Source: Segniliparus rotundus DSM 44985 (GTDB lineage Bacteria; Actinomycetota; Actinomycetes; Mycobacteriales; Mycobacteriaceae). Taken from it: a DNA stretch of 64,000 nt. The position numbers were made by a program, and so were the translations under genes. Below are positions 6,646 to 15,064 of this stretch, in pieces (positions within the stretch are counted from its first letter, which is position 1; every line of letters starts with the position of its first letter). The DNA lies in the NCBI RefSeq assembly GCF_000092825.1, contig NC_014168.1:1727946-1791945 (forward strand), given 5' to 3'. The notes under the pieces are model-generated. The model saw nothing but the letters and a program-made list of their open reading frames with translations, was not told where the DNA came from and did not search any database.

Positions 6646-7794
6646 TCACTGTATTGCGCGTTGCCAGTTGACGTAGTCGCCCGCGTAGTCGGCTGGATCA
6701 CCGACGATCTTGATGAGCTTTTCTTGCACTACCTCGATGTCTTCGGCGGATAGAGTGACCAGCGTTTTGCGCAGCGGCCAGCCCCATTGTTGCTTGTTTG
6801 GAAATGCTGTCAGACTCGGGACAAGCTTGCTGAGCTCGACCCCTTGTCGGAAGGGGGCCAAGCTGCGGAGTTCGAGATCGCACCCCAGCGTGTACAGGCT
6901 CGTCTCATGATGTCGCTCGTGCTCTTCAAGGTATCGCACCGGGGTGCGCACGGTCGCGGTGCCCACCACGAGCGTCGTAGCGTCAGAGGAAGAGCCCCAG
7001 CATTCCTTTGTCGTGACGAGATAGAGGGTGTCGCCGACCGCGAGTTCTTCCGCCCGCTTGCGGATCCTGGGGTTGAAGGCCATGCGGGACGCGCCGAGCA
7101 CCCAGCGCACCGATTCGCCATCAGCGAGCACAAGCAGATAGGCATTGCCGGTGCCGTGCCCGGAGTCCCCGTCCAGCACATGGAGGATCGCCTCCCCCAC
7201 TTCGGACAACTGGTTTATCACGGCTTTCGCGGACTCAGCCGTGATCGGGCGTTTGCCGTTCGGAGCAGAAGGGTCGCGGTCCGTCTCGTGGGCGATCTGG
7301 TTTCGGCGCAGAGTGATCGCTCGAAGTGACTCGACGAGGTCCGTAACATCGACCGGCTCGTCCCTCGCCTCGTTCAGTCGCGCCGAGACCCTCGGCCACA
7401 GCTGGACGTCGGTGACCAGCTTGAAGCCATCTTTGATCTTGTCCGGGTTCTGGTACGAGGTGGACCCCAAAGTTTCTTTCAACTGCTCGCGGAACACCGC
7501 TTCAGCGGACTCGCTCCGATGGTGCACCCTCTCGAAACGCTCGACCGTGATCTCGAACTTCTTCAGTCTGTTCGGCTTCTCCCCCGGCTTGACGAACAGC
7601 TTGACCGCGCGCTCCTGGATCTCCTCGCCAACCCAGTGGTCGAGGGCTGACACCGCACCCACCCACGCATGACGGTAGATGTCGCTAATGTCGAACGAAC
7701 CCACCTGGAGCCGCTCCAGGCTCTGGGCCCCCTCGATCATGCTCCGAAGATCGGCCAGAGTCCGTTCGAACTCGTTGAACGCTTGGGTCGTCAT
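6646..7794 (-). CDS. HEPN-domain protein with C-terminal EVE/PUA-like domain
   Basis: 382 aa. Residues ~1-200 are helical and carry HAWVGAVSALDHWVGEEIQE early and RRNQIAHETD near residue 165. R-N-Q-I-A-H fits the Rx4H catalytic motif of HEPN ribonucleases, and the HAWVGAVSALDHW pattern fits the RiboL-PSP-type HEPN group. Residues ~210-380 contain AYLLVLADGESVRWVLGASR MAFNP ... AVGDTLYLVTT, resembling EVE/PUA-like domains that read modified bases. In defence islands, such pairings suggest a nuclease triggered by modified or foreign nucleic acid. It lies 191 bp downstream of the type ISP gene on the same strand, behind an AT-rich spacer that may hold its own promoter. Domain names are from pattern recognition only. 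Confidence 0.6.
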   Translation of the reverse strand: MTTQAFNEFERTLADLRSMIEGAQSLERLQVGSFDISDIYRHAWVGAVSALDHWVGEEIQERAVKLFVKPGEKPNRLKKFEITVERFERVHHRSESAEAVFREQLKETLGSTSYQNPDKIKDGFKLVTDVQLWPRVSARLNEARDEPVDVTDLVESLRAITLRRNQIAHETDRDPSAPNGKRPITAESAKAVINQLSEVGEAILHVLDGDSGHGTGNAYLLVLADGESVRWVLGASRMAFNPRIRKRAEELAVGDTLYLVTTKECWGSSSDATTLVVGTATVRTPVRYLEEHERHHETSLYTLGCDLELRSLAPFRQGVELSKLVPSLTAFPNKQQWGWPLRKTLVTLSAEDIEVVQEKLIKIVGDPADYAGDYVNWQRAIQ

Positions 7795-7985
7795 AAAAGC
7801 CTTCTAAACTCAGAGGGGTTCCCGACACCACGCCAAGCACCCTTCTTCAAATAAATAAATCACAGACCAGAATACGACCCCACCCATCCTGGCTTGACCT
7901 GCACCGCCCTTCACCGTCGACGTGGCATGATCGGAGATGCCAATCTGGTTTGGGAAACCGGGGGCAGCTCGAAACCACGCTCTGC

Positions 7986-10900
7986 TCACGGAAGACTATC
8001 GATAATCTTCATCGTCTCGACCGAGACAGTGGTGACCTTCTGGATCAAGTCAACGATATACGTGGGGTCGTCGTGCTCGTCACACCAGTCATTCGGATCG
8101 TTGACGATGCCGGATTCCGGGTCAATTTTAACTTGGTAGCGTTCGATGATCCATCCGAGGGCTGAGCGTGAACCGAGGAGATAGCGCTCGGCGCTCTCAG
8201 GGATTCCGGTGATAGTGACTTTCGGATTGTAGATGATTTCGGTATGATCGGTCTTTGACCGCCATTTCATCTTCTGGACACGCCAAGTCTCCCTGTCGCT
8301 GGGATTCGCACCTTCTTTGAGTTGCACATTCAAAGGATAGAAGTCTACATCCTCGTAATTGGCATGCAGGTCCGCAAGGCGTCGTCCAGCAGAATTATAT
8401 GTATCGAATTCTGCACGCGAACCAGGCGTAGGGATGTGCGGCAGTGTCTTTTTGAGATCAGCAGCGTACTTCGCTCGATAGCTTGGCGAGTGGAGGAGTC
8501 CGTAGACGAAGTAGAATATGTCGTCTTTTGTTATATCGCCGCCGAACGAAGCCCGGTACAGCTTATGGATAGAATCGGTGATGTTGTCCACGCGCCGGTA
8601 GCCATACTCAACAAGCCCCTCGTCTCCTACAAGTAGATCAAAAGCACCAGCATCAGATTCGACCTCTTCGTATGTGAAACGAGGAAAAAATTGAGTCGTG
8701 TAAGTAAAGTAAGCGACATCGGGAAGGTATCTAGTCATTAGGCACCCAAAGTCTGCGGCGGGTCGAGGACTCATTACGACTATGCCAATATTACTGTGAT
8801 ACGAAGTAGGAAACATCGAGGGCAGTTGTGATCGTTCATGGTTCAAGAAACCATCAAAGTAAGCGAATTTGGTTTCGAAAGGCCTATAGGTTGCAGTTAT
8901 AAATCCCTTTTCTGAAACTCCAATTTTTCGATTTCTGGCCAAGTGCGCCCGAAGGCTTCTCGACCAGTTTATCTTTTTCGGATCTGATGCGCCAGGAATC
9001 CCCGCGACGTACTGCGCTACATTGGCTTCATTAGGTTTAGCAACGCCGTTGATTTTGCAGTGTTCCTGGAAGGGTTCAATCAAGTCATTATAGTTCATGA
9101 TCAGCCTCTCGACTGATTTCCGGACCGTGGGGCTCGAGTAGTTATACACCCAGGCATCTCGTGCGGTCTCAAGTCCGCGGGAGAAGGTCTTGAAGACGGT
9201 GATCTGCCCAGGGCTTGGTTTCTTATCTCCGATCACCGGGTAGGAACCGAATTGGTCGTCGCGTTGGTTGGTCCAGTCGCCGTGTTGGTTCGGTGTGATC
9301 GATTGCCAGTCGATGGCCGTGAGAGAGTCGGTGTCGAGGATGCGGAGTTTGTCGTCGCGGCCGAGGTAGTCGCCGATGTCGCGATAGTTGATGACGCATG
9401 GACCGTTCGCTGTTGGGTCTTTGACTCCGATGAAGATGGCGACGGTGTTACGGCTGCCACCACCGAATATTTTGCCGCCCTCTTTGCGTGAGAGCTCTCC
9501 TGCTGTGCGCTGGTTTCCGCGTAGATTGTAGACGTATATGTGGGAGTATTCGTCGGCGAGGGTGAGGCGCATACCGTCTGCGGTGTTGCCGTCGATCCAG
9601 CCGCCGTTGGAGACGAAGGCGACGATGCCTTTGTCCCCGATGCGGTTCGTCGCCCATCTGAAGGCTCGGATGTAGGAGTCATAGAGGCTATTTTTGTTCG
9701 TCGCCGTCGAGCGTTTGGCGTAGGTGTTCTCGATGTGTTTGTCGAGGGTGGGGTATTTGACGTTGGCGTTGTTGTCGTTGGCGCTGTCCTGTCCCACGGA
9801 GTAGGGCGGATTGCCGACAACGACGTTGATCTTCGTGGCGAGTTGGCGGGTGATGCGGTCGTTGTTCTGCGGGAACATATCCGCGTCCATGGTGTCGTCG
9901 GACTCGCTTATCTGGAATGTGTCAGTCAGCACGATGCCTGGGAAGGGCTCGTACTCGTCGCCTGAGGTCTTGCCGGCGAGGGCGTGATAGGTGGATTCGA
10001 TGTTGACCGCCGCGACGTAGTAGGCGAGCAGCATGATCTCGTTGGCGTGCAGCTCGCTCGTGTATTTCCGCGCCAGGTCGTGGGGTGTGACGAGTCCGGT
10101 CTGCATAAGCCGTGTGATGAACGTCCCGGTGCCGGTGAAGGGGTCGAGGACATGCACGTCCTCGCCGGTCAGTCCTTTTCCGAAATGCTCGCGGGACACG
10201 GCGTCCGCAGCGCGCAGTATCCAGTCTACGACCTGCACGGGGGTGTAGACGATGCCGAGCGCGTCGGCTTGTTTCGCGAACCCGATCTTGAAGAACCGCT
10301 CGTAGAGTTCGGCGATGACTTGCTGTTTGCCTTCCGCGCTGGTGACCTCCGAGGCGCGCACTCGCACGGAGTCGTAGAACTTCTCCAGCTCGTTTGTCTC
10401 GGATTCAAGCCCGCTGCCGCCGAGGGTGTCTACCATGCGTTGCATGACCCGCGACACGGGGTTGTGGGAGGCGAAGTCGTGTCCGGTGAACAGGGCATCG
10501 AAGACGGGTTTGGTGATCAGGTGCTGGGCGAGCATGCTGATCGCGTCATCGCTGCTGATCGATTCGTTGAGGTTGTCGCGCAGGCCTTTTAAGAATCGGT
10601 CGAACTCCTCAGAGATCTCTACGCTGCCGATGTCAAGGGCGGCTTTGATGCGGGTGATCAGGGCGGCGGAAATGTCAGCGACGTCGTGCGCCCAGTCTTC
10701 CCAGTAGGTGCGGGTGCCGACCTTGTCGACGATGCGGGCGAAGACCGCCTCGCGCCACTCGGAGAGCGAGAACAACGCGATCTGCGACGCGAAATCGCTG
10801 CTCCCGGTATTCGTGCCCGGTGTTTGGTCAGCGGATTTGAGCGATTCCACTTCGCCATGCGCATCCACAGGACCGATGTGCCCGCCAAGCAATGAGTCGC

Positions 10901-12896
10901 TGCCCTTGCCGCTCTTGGTCGCGTCTTTGCCCATGTTGAGGGCGATGGAGTTCACATGCGCGTCGAAGCGCTCGTCGTGGGCGCGCAGGGCGTTGAGCAC
11001 CTGCCAGACGATCTTGAACCGCCTGTTGTCCGCCAATGCCTGAGACGGGCTGACCTCAGCGGGCACGGCAACAGGCAGGATGATGTATCCATAGTTCTTG
11101 CCCTCGGATGTCCGCATGACCCGTCCCACCGACTGAACCACGTCGACGACCGAGTTGCGCGGGTGCAGGAACAGGACCGCGTCGAGCGCCGGAACGTCCA
11201 CGCCCTCGGAGAGGCAGCGGGCGTTGGTCAGAATGCGGCATTCATTCTCCGCGAGCGGAGCTTGTAACCACCCGAGCCGGGCGTTGCGCTTCAAGGCGTT
11301 GAAGGTGCCGTCCACATGCTCGACAGAGCAATACAGGTCAGGGTTGTTCGCAGCGGCGTTCTCGTCACTTTCGCCATGCTCGTCGTCGAGTGTGTCCCGG
11401 TAGGCGTCCACGACACGGGGGAACATCTCAGCGACCATCTTCGAGGAGTCGATGTCTCTGGCGAACGCGACGGCGCGGCGCATCGGGACCTCGCCGGGGG
11501 CGAACCCGGTGCCGTCCACAGCGGCTCCGGCTCGTTTCGCCAAACCGTTCCAGCAACCCACTATGCGGGTCGCGTCATCGAGGTTGAGCTCATGGTTCTG
11601 CCCCGCGAGCTGGGTCTGCATCGGCCCCGCGACCAAGGATTGATCGACGGTCAACACCAGCACCTTGTAATCGGTCAGAAGACCTTTGTCCACCGCTTCG
11701 CCGAACGGGAGGTGGTAGAATTCCGGGCCGAAGATTGTCTCGTCGTCCATCGACGCGATCTCAGCGGAGTGCTCGTCCGCCTTGCCCTTGGCCTTCTCGT
11801 CATAGATACGGGGAGTGGCAGTCATATACAGACGCCGCTTCGCTCGCAGATAGTCTCCGTCGTGGATCCGGACGAAGTTCGACTCGTCCTCCCCGAACAA
11901 CGTGACCCCGGTGGTGCGGTGCGCCTCGTCGCACAACACCAGATCGAACTCCGGGACACCAAGCTTCTGCGCATCAGCGACCACAGGCAGCGACTGGTAG
12001 GTGGTGAAGACAACCGTCAGCCCAGGCGACTCCCCGTGAGCAGCTATTGCTGCAGCGAGCTGATCGGGTTTCGTCGTCACCGGGATCGCCACGTCATGGG
12101 CCTTCGAATCCTCCGCTGCGCGCGACACTTTGCTGTCCGAGCACACAGCGAACGCCCGCAGAGGCGTCGCGGTCTGGGCAGTCCATTCTCGCAGCGTCTG
12201 CGACAGCAACGAGATCGACGGGACGCAGAACAGAATACGAACGTATCCGCTGTTCTCGGCGGCTGCACGTTCCGCGATGCGCAGCGATGTGAAAGTTTTG
12301 CCAGTGCCGCACGCCATGACCAGTTTGCCGCGCTCATTGCCCAGCCCGAACCCCTCGAAAACCTTCTCGACGGCACATTCCTGATGCGGACGGGCGTTAT
12401 GGCGTGCCGCCTCCCTTATCGCGACTTCAAAATCCTCGCCTGCCCACTCGACCCGCCAATCGATAGGAGATCCATCGAGTTCTGCTAACGACAACCTGCC
12501 CACCGGCTTCGACTGCCCGACCAAAGCGTCTTCGGCGTTTTTCCCCCACTTGTCCGTGGTGGAAATAATGATGCCCTTGACGAAAGGCTCCTTGCCCAGT
12601 TCCGTGAAGAAGGAGTCGATGTCCTCCTTGCGGAGTGTGTGCTCAGGCTCGTAAAACTTGCACTGCACCCCCGTCAACTCCCCCGTGTCGCGCGAGCGAG
12701 CAACCAGGTCGATGCCCATGTCCGCTTTGCTTGCACGATCCGGCCAGTCGATCCACCGCCACACCGCGTCGTACTCCTGCGACAACATCGGGTCGAGCGC
12801 GAAGTAACGGACCATGAGCTTCTCGAACTTCGTCCCCCGCTCCGAGTTCGACGGTGCTTGGCGGAACGCCTCGATGACCTCATGAATCGAACCCAT
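7986..12896 (-). CDS. Single-chain type ISP restriction-modification enzyme (nuclease-helicase-methyltransferase)
   Basis: 1636 aa. Domains in order: an Mrr-type nuclease with GTKFEKLMVRYF (21-32), Asp63 (MGIDLV) and Gln78-x-Lys80 (GVQCKFY); an SF2 translocase with Walker A MACGTGKT (194-201), DEAH (323-326), TATPR, and motif VI QSVGRVMRT near 590; a helical coupler; an N6-adenine methyltransferase with DPFTGTGTFITR near 918 and NPPY near 1029; and a C-terminal target-recognition region from about 1200. This order and length match LlaGI/LlaBIII, type ISP enzymes that methylate one strand of an asymmetric site and cut after translocation. No frame breaks are seen, so it is probably active. The 3' part of the gene is clearly lower in GC than the rest. 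The HTH regulator gene lies 42 bp upstream. Confidence 0.92.
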   Translation of the reverse strand: MGSIHEVIEAFRQAPSNSERGTKFEKLMVRYFALDPMLSQEYDAVWRWIDWPDRASKADMGIDLVARSRDTGELTGVQCKFYEPEHTLRKEDIDSFFTELGKEPFVKGIIISTTDKWGKNAEDALVGQSKPVGRLSLAELDGSPIDWRVEWAGEDFEVAIREAARHNARPHQECAVEKVFEGFGLGNERGKLVMACGTGKTFTSLRIAERAAAENSGYVRILFCVPSISLLSQTLREWTAQTATPLRAFAVCSDSKVSRAAEDSKAHDVAIPVTTKPDQLAAAIAAHGESPGLTVVFTTYQSLPVVADAQKLGVPEFDLVLCDEAHRTTGVTLFGEDESNFVRIHDGDYLRAKRRLYMTATPRIYDEKAKGKADEHSAEIASMDDETIFGPEFYHLPFGEAVDKGLLTDYKVLVLTVDQSLVAGPMQTQLAGQNHELNLDDATRIVGCWNGLAKRAGAAVDGTGFAPGEVPMRRAVAFARDIDSSKMVAEMFPRVVDAYRDTLDDEHGESDENAAANNPDLYCSVEHVDGTFNALKRNARLGWLQAPLAENECRILTNARCLSEGVDVPALDAVLFLHPRNSVVDVVQSVGRVMRTSEGKNYGYIILPVAVPAEVSPSQALADNRRFKIVWQVLNALRAHDERFDAHVNSIALNMGKDATKSGKGSDSLLGGHIGPVDAHGEVESLKSADQTPGTNTGSSDFASQIALFSLSEWREAVFARIVDKVGTRTYWEDWAHDVADISAALITRIKAALDIGSVEISEEFDRFLKGLRDNLNESISSDDAISMLAQHLITKPVFDALFTGHDFASHNPVSRVMQRMVDTLGGSGLESETNELEKFYDSVRVRASEVTSAEGKQQVIAELYERFFKIGFAKQADALGIVYTPVQVVDWILRAADAVSREHFGKGLTGEDVHVLDPFTGTGTFITRLMQTGLVTPHDLARKYTSELHANEIMLLAYYVAAVNIESTYHALAGKTSGDEYEPFPGIVLTDTFQISESDDTMDADMFPQNNDRITRQLATKINVVVGNPPYSVGQDSANDNNANVKYPTLDKHIENTYAKRSTATNKNSLYDSYIRAFRWATNRIGDKGIVAFVSNGGWIDGNTADGMRLTLADEYSHIYVYNLRGNQRTAGELSRKEGGKIFGGGSRNTVAIFIGVKDPTANGPCVINYRDIGDYLGRDDKLRILDTDSLTAIDWQSITPNQHGDWTNQRDDQFGSYPVIGDKKPSPGQITVFKTFSRGLETARDAWVYNYSSPTVRKSVERLIMNYNDLIEPFQEHCKINGVAKPNEANVAQYVAGIPGASDPKKINWSRSLRAHLARNRKIGVSEKGFITATYRPFETKFAYFDGFLNHERSQLPSMFPTSYHSNIGIVVMSPRPAADFGCLMTRYLPDVAYFTYTTQFFPRFTYEEVESDAGAFDLLVGDEGLVEYGYRRVDNITDSIHKLYRASFGGDITKDDIFYFVYGLLHSPSYRAKYAADLKKTLPHIPTPGSRAEFDTYNSAGRRLADLHANYEDVDFYPLNVQLKEGANPSDRETWRVQKMKWRSKTDHTEIIYNPKVTITGIPESAERYLLGSRSALGWIIERYQVKIDPESGIVNDPNDWCDEHDDPTYIVDLIQKVTTVSVETMKIIDSLP

Positions 12897-12938
12897 ACCT
12901 AACCTCCGCGTATCTCTAGCCGTGCCAATAGCCTGCAG

Positions 12939-13715
12939 CTATTCTGGCTCAGGTCTCTTCCGCGCTTGCAAGCGCGCTCTAGCCATTTCCCCTCGGGTCG
13001 GCCACTTCCTGCTCAGACCGCCTTCTGCGGGTTCGTCGCCGAGCAGCTCTCGCAACTCCTCCAAGCGTGCATGCGCAGCTTCTTCCTGGGCGCGCAGCGC
13101 AAGGACGGTCATATGGCGCGAAACAGTCGGGGCATCTACAGCATCCGCTCCGAGCTTCAAGTTCGTCATCCCTCCCCAATAATCCACCTGGACTTCGTAG
13201 CGAGAGTCCGGGGATGCGGCGTAAAAGTATCGATTCCCTCCCACCAGTAGCTCGCCGATGCGGACCTCGTCGTTTGTGAAACCTACGAACTCGGCGGGGA
13301 CCACCGCAGCTATCGCGTCGAAAACATCGCCGACTGACACGCCGAGAGCGGTCGCGTACTGCACAACCTTCTCGTTCGGCACAGCAGACTTCCCGCGCTC
13401 CCAAACGGAGATCATGGACTTGTTCGTCCCAAGCTTCTCGGCGAGGTCGATCTGGGTGAGCCCTGCTGCTAGGCGTAGGTCCGCGAGGGTTGTCGCACGG
13501 TCCGGGTTCCCGCAGAGGTCCGCGATGCTGCTGTTCACAGCCGCCGCGACTTTGGGCAAATTCTTCGCTGACGGCTGGGTGATCCCGGTCTCCCAGTGGT
13601 AGACGGCTTCGACGCTGACATGCAATTTGTGTGCAAGCTCAGCTGTGGTGAGGCCAGAGGCGATCCGAGCGCGCCGAAGAGCCACGCCGTCGAGCTGTCG
13701 TTTAGTGGTCGCCAT
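12939..13715 (-). CDS. Regulator with two HTH_XRE domains, probable controller of the restriction-modification gene
   Basis: 258 aa. The first HTH is at residues ~10-62 (LRRARIASGLTTAELAHKLH ... AVYHWETGITQPSAKNLPKV), the second at ~75-128 (LADLRLAAGLTQIDLAEKLG ... MISVWERGKSAVPNEKVVQY). A C-terminal half of ~120 residues follows, ending in a basic helix. Duplicated XRE domains in one chain let a monomer or dimer bind extended palindromes. The gene directly precedes the type ISP gene on the same strand, as controller proteins of restriction systems often do, and a 34-bp perfect palindrome lies about 120 bp upstream of its start. Autoregulation and delayed expression of restriction after transfer are inferred. 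Confidence 0.85.
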   Translation of the reverse strand: MATTKRQLDGVALRRARIASGLTTAELAHKLHVSVEAVYHWETGITQPSAKNLPKVAAAVNSSIADLCGNPDRATTLADLRLAAGLTQIDLAEKLGTNKSMISVWERGKSAVPNEKVVQYATALGVSVGDVFDAIAAVVPAEFVGFTNDEVRIGELLVGGNRYFYAASPDSRYEVQVDYWGGMTNLKLGADAVDAPTVSRHMTVLALRAQEEAAHARLEELRELLGDEPAEGGLSRKWPTRGEMARARLQARKRPEPE

Positions 13716-13810
13716 GTCTTTTCACCTCCATCCAACCTCGGTCAGCGCGGAAGAACTGATCCGGGCAGTGGTCTAACAACCGCGCACAGATGTGTGCATA
13801 GAACATGATT

Positions 13811-13826
13811 GTCTAGAAAAAAGGAC
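13811..13826. promoter_or_regulatory. Degenerate second operator half-copy
   Basis: GTCTAGAAAAAAGGAC matches the central 16 bases of the palindrome at 13833-13866 (GTCCAGAATTCTGGAC) at 11 positions, including both GGAC/GTC ends. It lies between the palindrome and the regulator gene, as a secondary binding site would. Confidence 0.3.
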
Positions 13827-13832
13827 GGATAT

Positions 13833-13866
13833 CATTTAATCGTCCAGAATTCTGGACGATTAAATG
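13833..13866. promoter_or_regulatory. 34-bp perfect palindrome, probable operator of the double-HTH regulator
   Basis: The left arm CATTTAATCGTCCAGAA is followed without spacer by its exact inverse. A loopless 34-bp dyad is a poor transcription terminator but a good binding site for a dimer of a protein with two HTH domains. It sits between the divergent regulator gene (start 13715) and the recombinase-like gene (start 14132), so it could control both. The remainder of 13716-14131 has no convincing gene. Confidence 0.55.
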
Positions 13867-13913
13867 TCGAACTATCTATGAGGAGACGGATGAAGTAATC
13901 CCAGAACGAGAAA

Positions 13914-13939
13914 AGGCACCCGCTTCCACACAGGTGCCT
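13914..13939 (-). terminator. Hairpin followed by a T-rich stretch on the minus strand
   Basis: AGGCACC and GGTGCCT form a 7-bp stem with a 12-base loop; reading leftwards the stem is followed by TTTTCTCG. It would stop minus-strand transcription coming from the transposase side before it reaches the regulator promoter. The stem is short, so this is tentative. Confidence 0.35.
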
Positions 13940-14131
13940 AACTCGTGAACGTATCTACCGACAGTCATTTTTGCTCTGGGTTCTCCGACTGTTGGATTTT
14001 GAACCGCTCAGACCTCTAGGAGGGCTTTCGCATGTTCATTTTAGCACGCAGCCTCATTCTGGGACAGCAGCTACCACCCGCCTCGCATCAAATCGCTGTC
14101 CACCGCTCGATCTCAGCGCCAGAGGCAGCAG

Positions 14132-15064
14132 ATGGCCTCTGACCAGGACAGGACGAGAGGCACTGCTCTTGGGGCAGCCCGACGGTACGTCCCGCATCTC
14201 CCCGCCGAGGAGTGGGCCGCCGTTGAAGGTTTCGTCACGGCGGCGGTCGAGGACTGCTCCGGTCAAACCGCGCATTCAGACCGAGTGCTGTTGGGAACAG
14301 CAGTGCGGCTGGTGCATTGGGCGTGGCGGACCGGCTTGCCTCTAGAGCGCCCGGTGGTGTTCCACCGTTCCACAATCGTCCGGTTCATCGCGGTACGGTG
14401 CGGCTGCTGGACGAAAACGACACGCAACACGTACCGGTCCCGTCTGCTACGCATGGGCGAAGTGCTTGCCCCAGAATGCCAGACGACGACACTTCCTGGC
14501 CTGTCCGATAGTTCTGCTGTTCTCCCGTACTCCTCCGCCGAGCAGGCCGCTCTTCGTTCTTGGGCCACCGGTCAACGGACCGCAGGGCGTCGGGCCGACG
14601 CGAAGGTCTTGCTCGCGCTCGGTATGGGCGCGGGTCTCATGGGCGGAGAAATCGTGCCCATTCGGCGCAAGGACATTGTCTCGGACCAGCGGGGAATCCT
14701 CGTTCAGGTCGTGGGACGGCGGCAGCGGCTAGTGCCTGTGCTCGCAGCGTGGGAGGAGATGCTGCTCGACATTCTGTCTTCCCGCACAGATCCTGAGGCG
14801 TTCGTGTTCCGACCCGATGCCGCACGACCCAACCCGAACGTCATCGCACACTTCACGAGAGGCGACGGCGGCGAGCCGTCAACCTCCCGGATGCGCACGA
14901 CCTGGATCGTCGGGCATCTCACGACAGGAGTTCCGGCGCGCGCGTTGATCGCTGCCGCAGGCGTGGACGGTTTCACCGCGTTCCAGCGATGCATCCCGTA
15001 TCTCCCCGAGCCGGATAGCGAGCAAGCCGGGAAATTGCTTCGACGTCCGATGCCCTCCTCATGA
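14132..15064 (+). CDS. Degenerate tyrosine-recombinase-like protein paired with the transposase
   Basis: 310 aa. The fold pattern is that of the XerC/D-type integrase: an N-terminal helical part (WAAVEGFVTAAVEDCSGQTA; TTRNTYRSRLLRMGEVL), then LALGMGAGLMGGEIVPIRRK DI, a beta hairpin GILVQVVGRRQRLVPV, and SRMRTTWIVGHLTTGVPARA LIAAAGV. In active enzymes the first catalytic Arg sits where Met170 is here (GLMGGEI for GLRxxE), and the HxxR box reads SRMR, with only the Arg kept. No clear nucleophilic Tyr is present in FQRCIPYLP. It is therefore probably not a working recombinase but may still bind DNA. The stop overlaps the transposase start (ATGA), so the two are made together. Confidence 0.6.
   Translation: MASDQDRTRGTALGAARRYVPHLPAEEWAAVEGFVTAAVEDCSGQTAHSDRVLLGTAVRLVHWAWRTGLPLERPVVFHRSTIVRFIAVRCGCWTKTTRNTYRSRLLRMGEVLAPECQTTTLPGLSDSSAVLPYSSAEQAALRSWATGQRTAGRRADAKVLLALGMGAGLMGGEIVPIRRKDIVSDQRGILVQVVGRRQRLVPVLAAWEEMLLDILSSRTDPEAFVFRPDAARPNPNVIAHFTRGDGGEPSTSRMRTTWIVGHLTTGVPARALIAAAGVDGFTAFQRCIPYLPEPDSEQAGKLLRRPMPSS

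Noticed and set aside
13976-13995. Internal copy of the transposon end near GGGTTCTCCGACTGTTGG
   Set aside because: Only the first seven bases match the terminal repeat; this is within chance.
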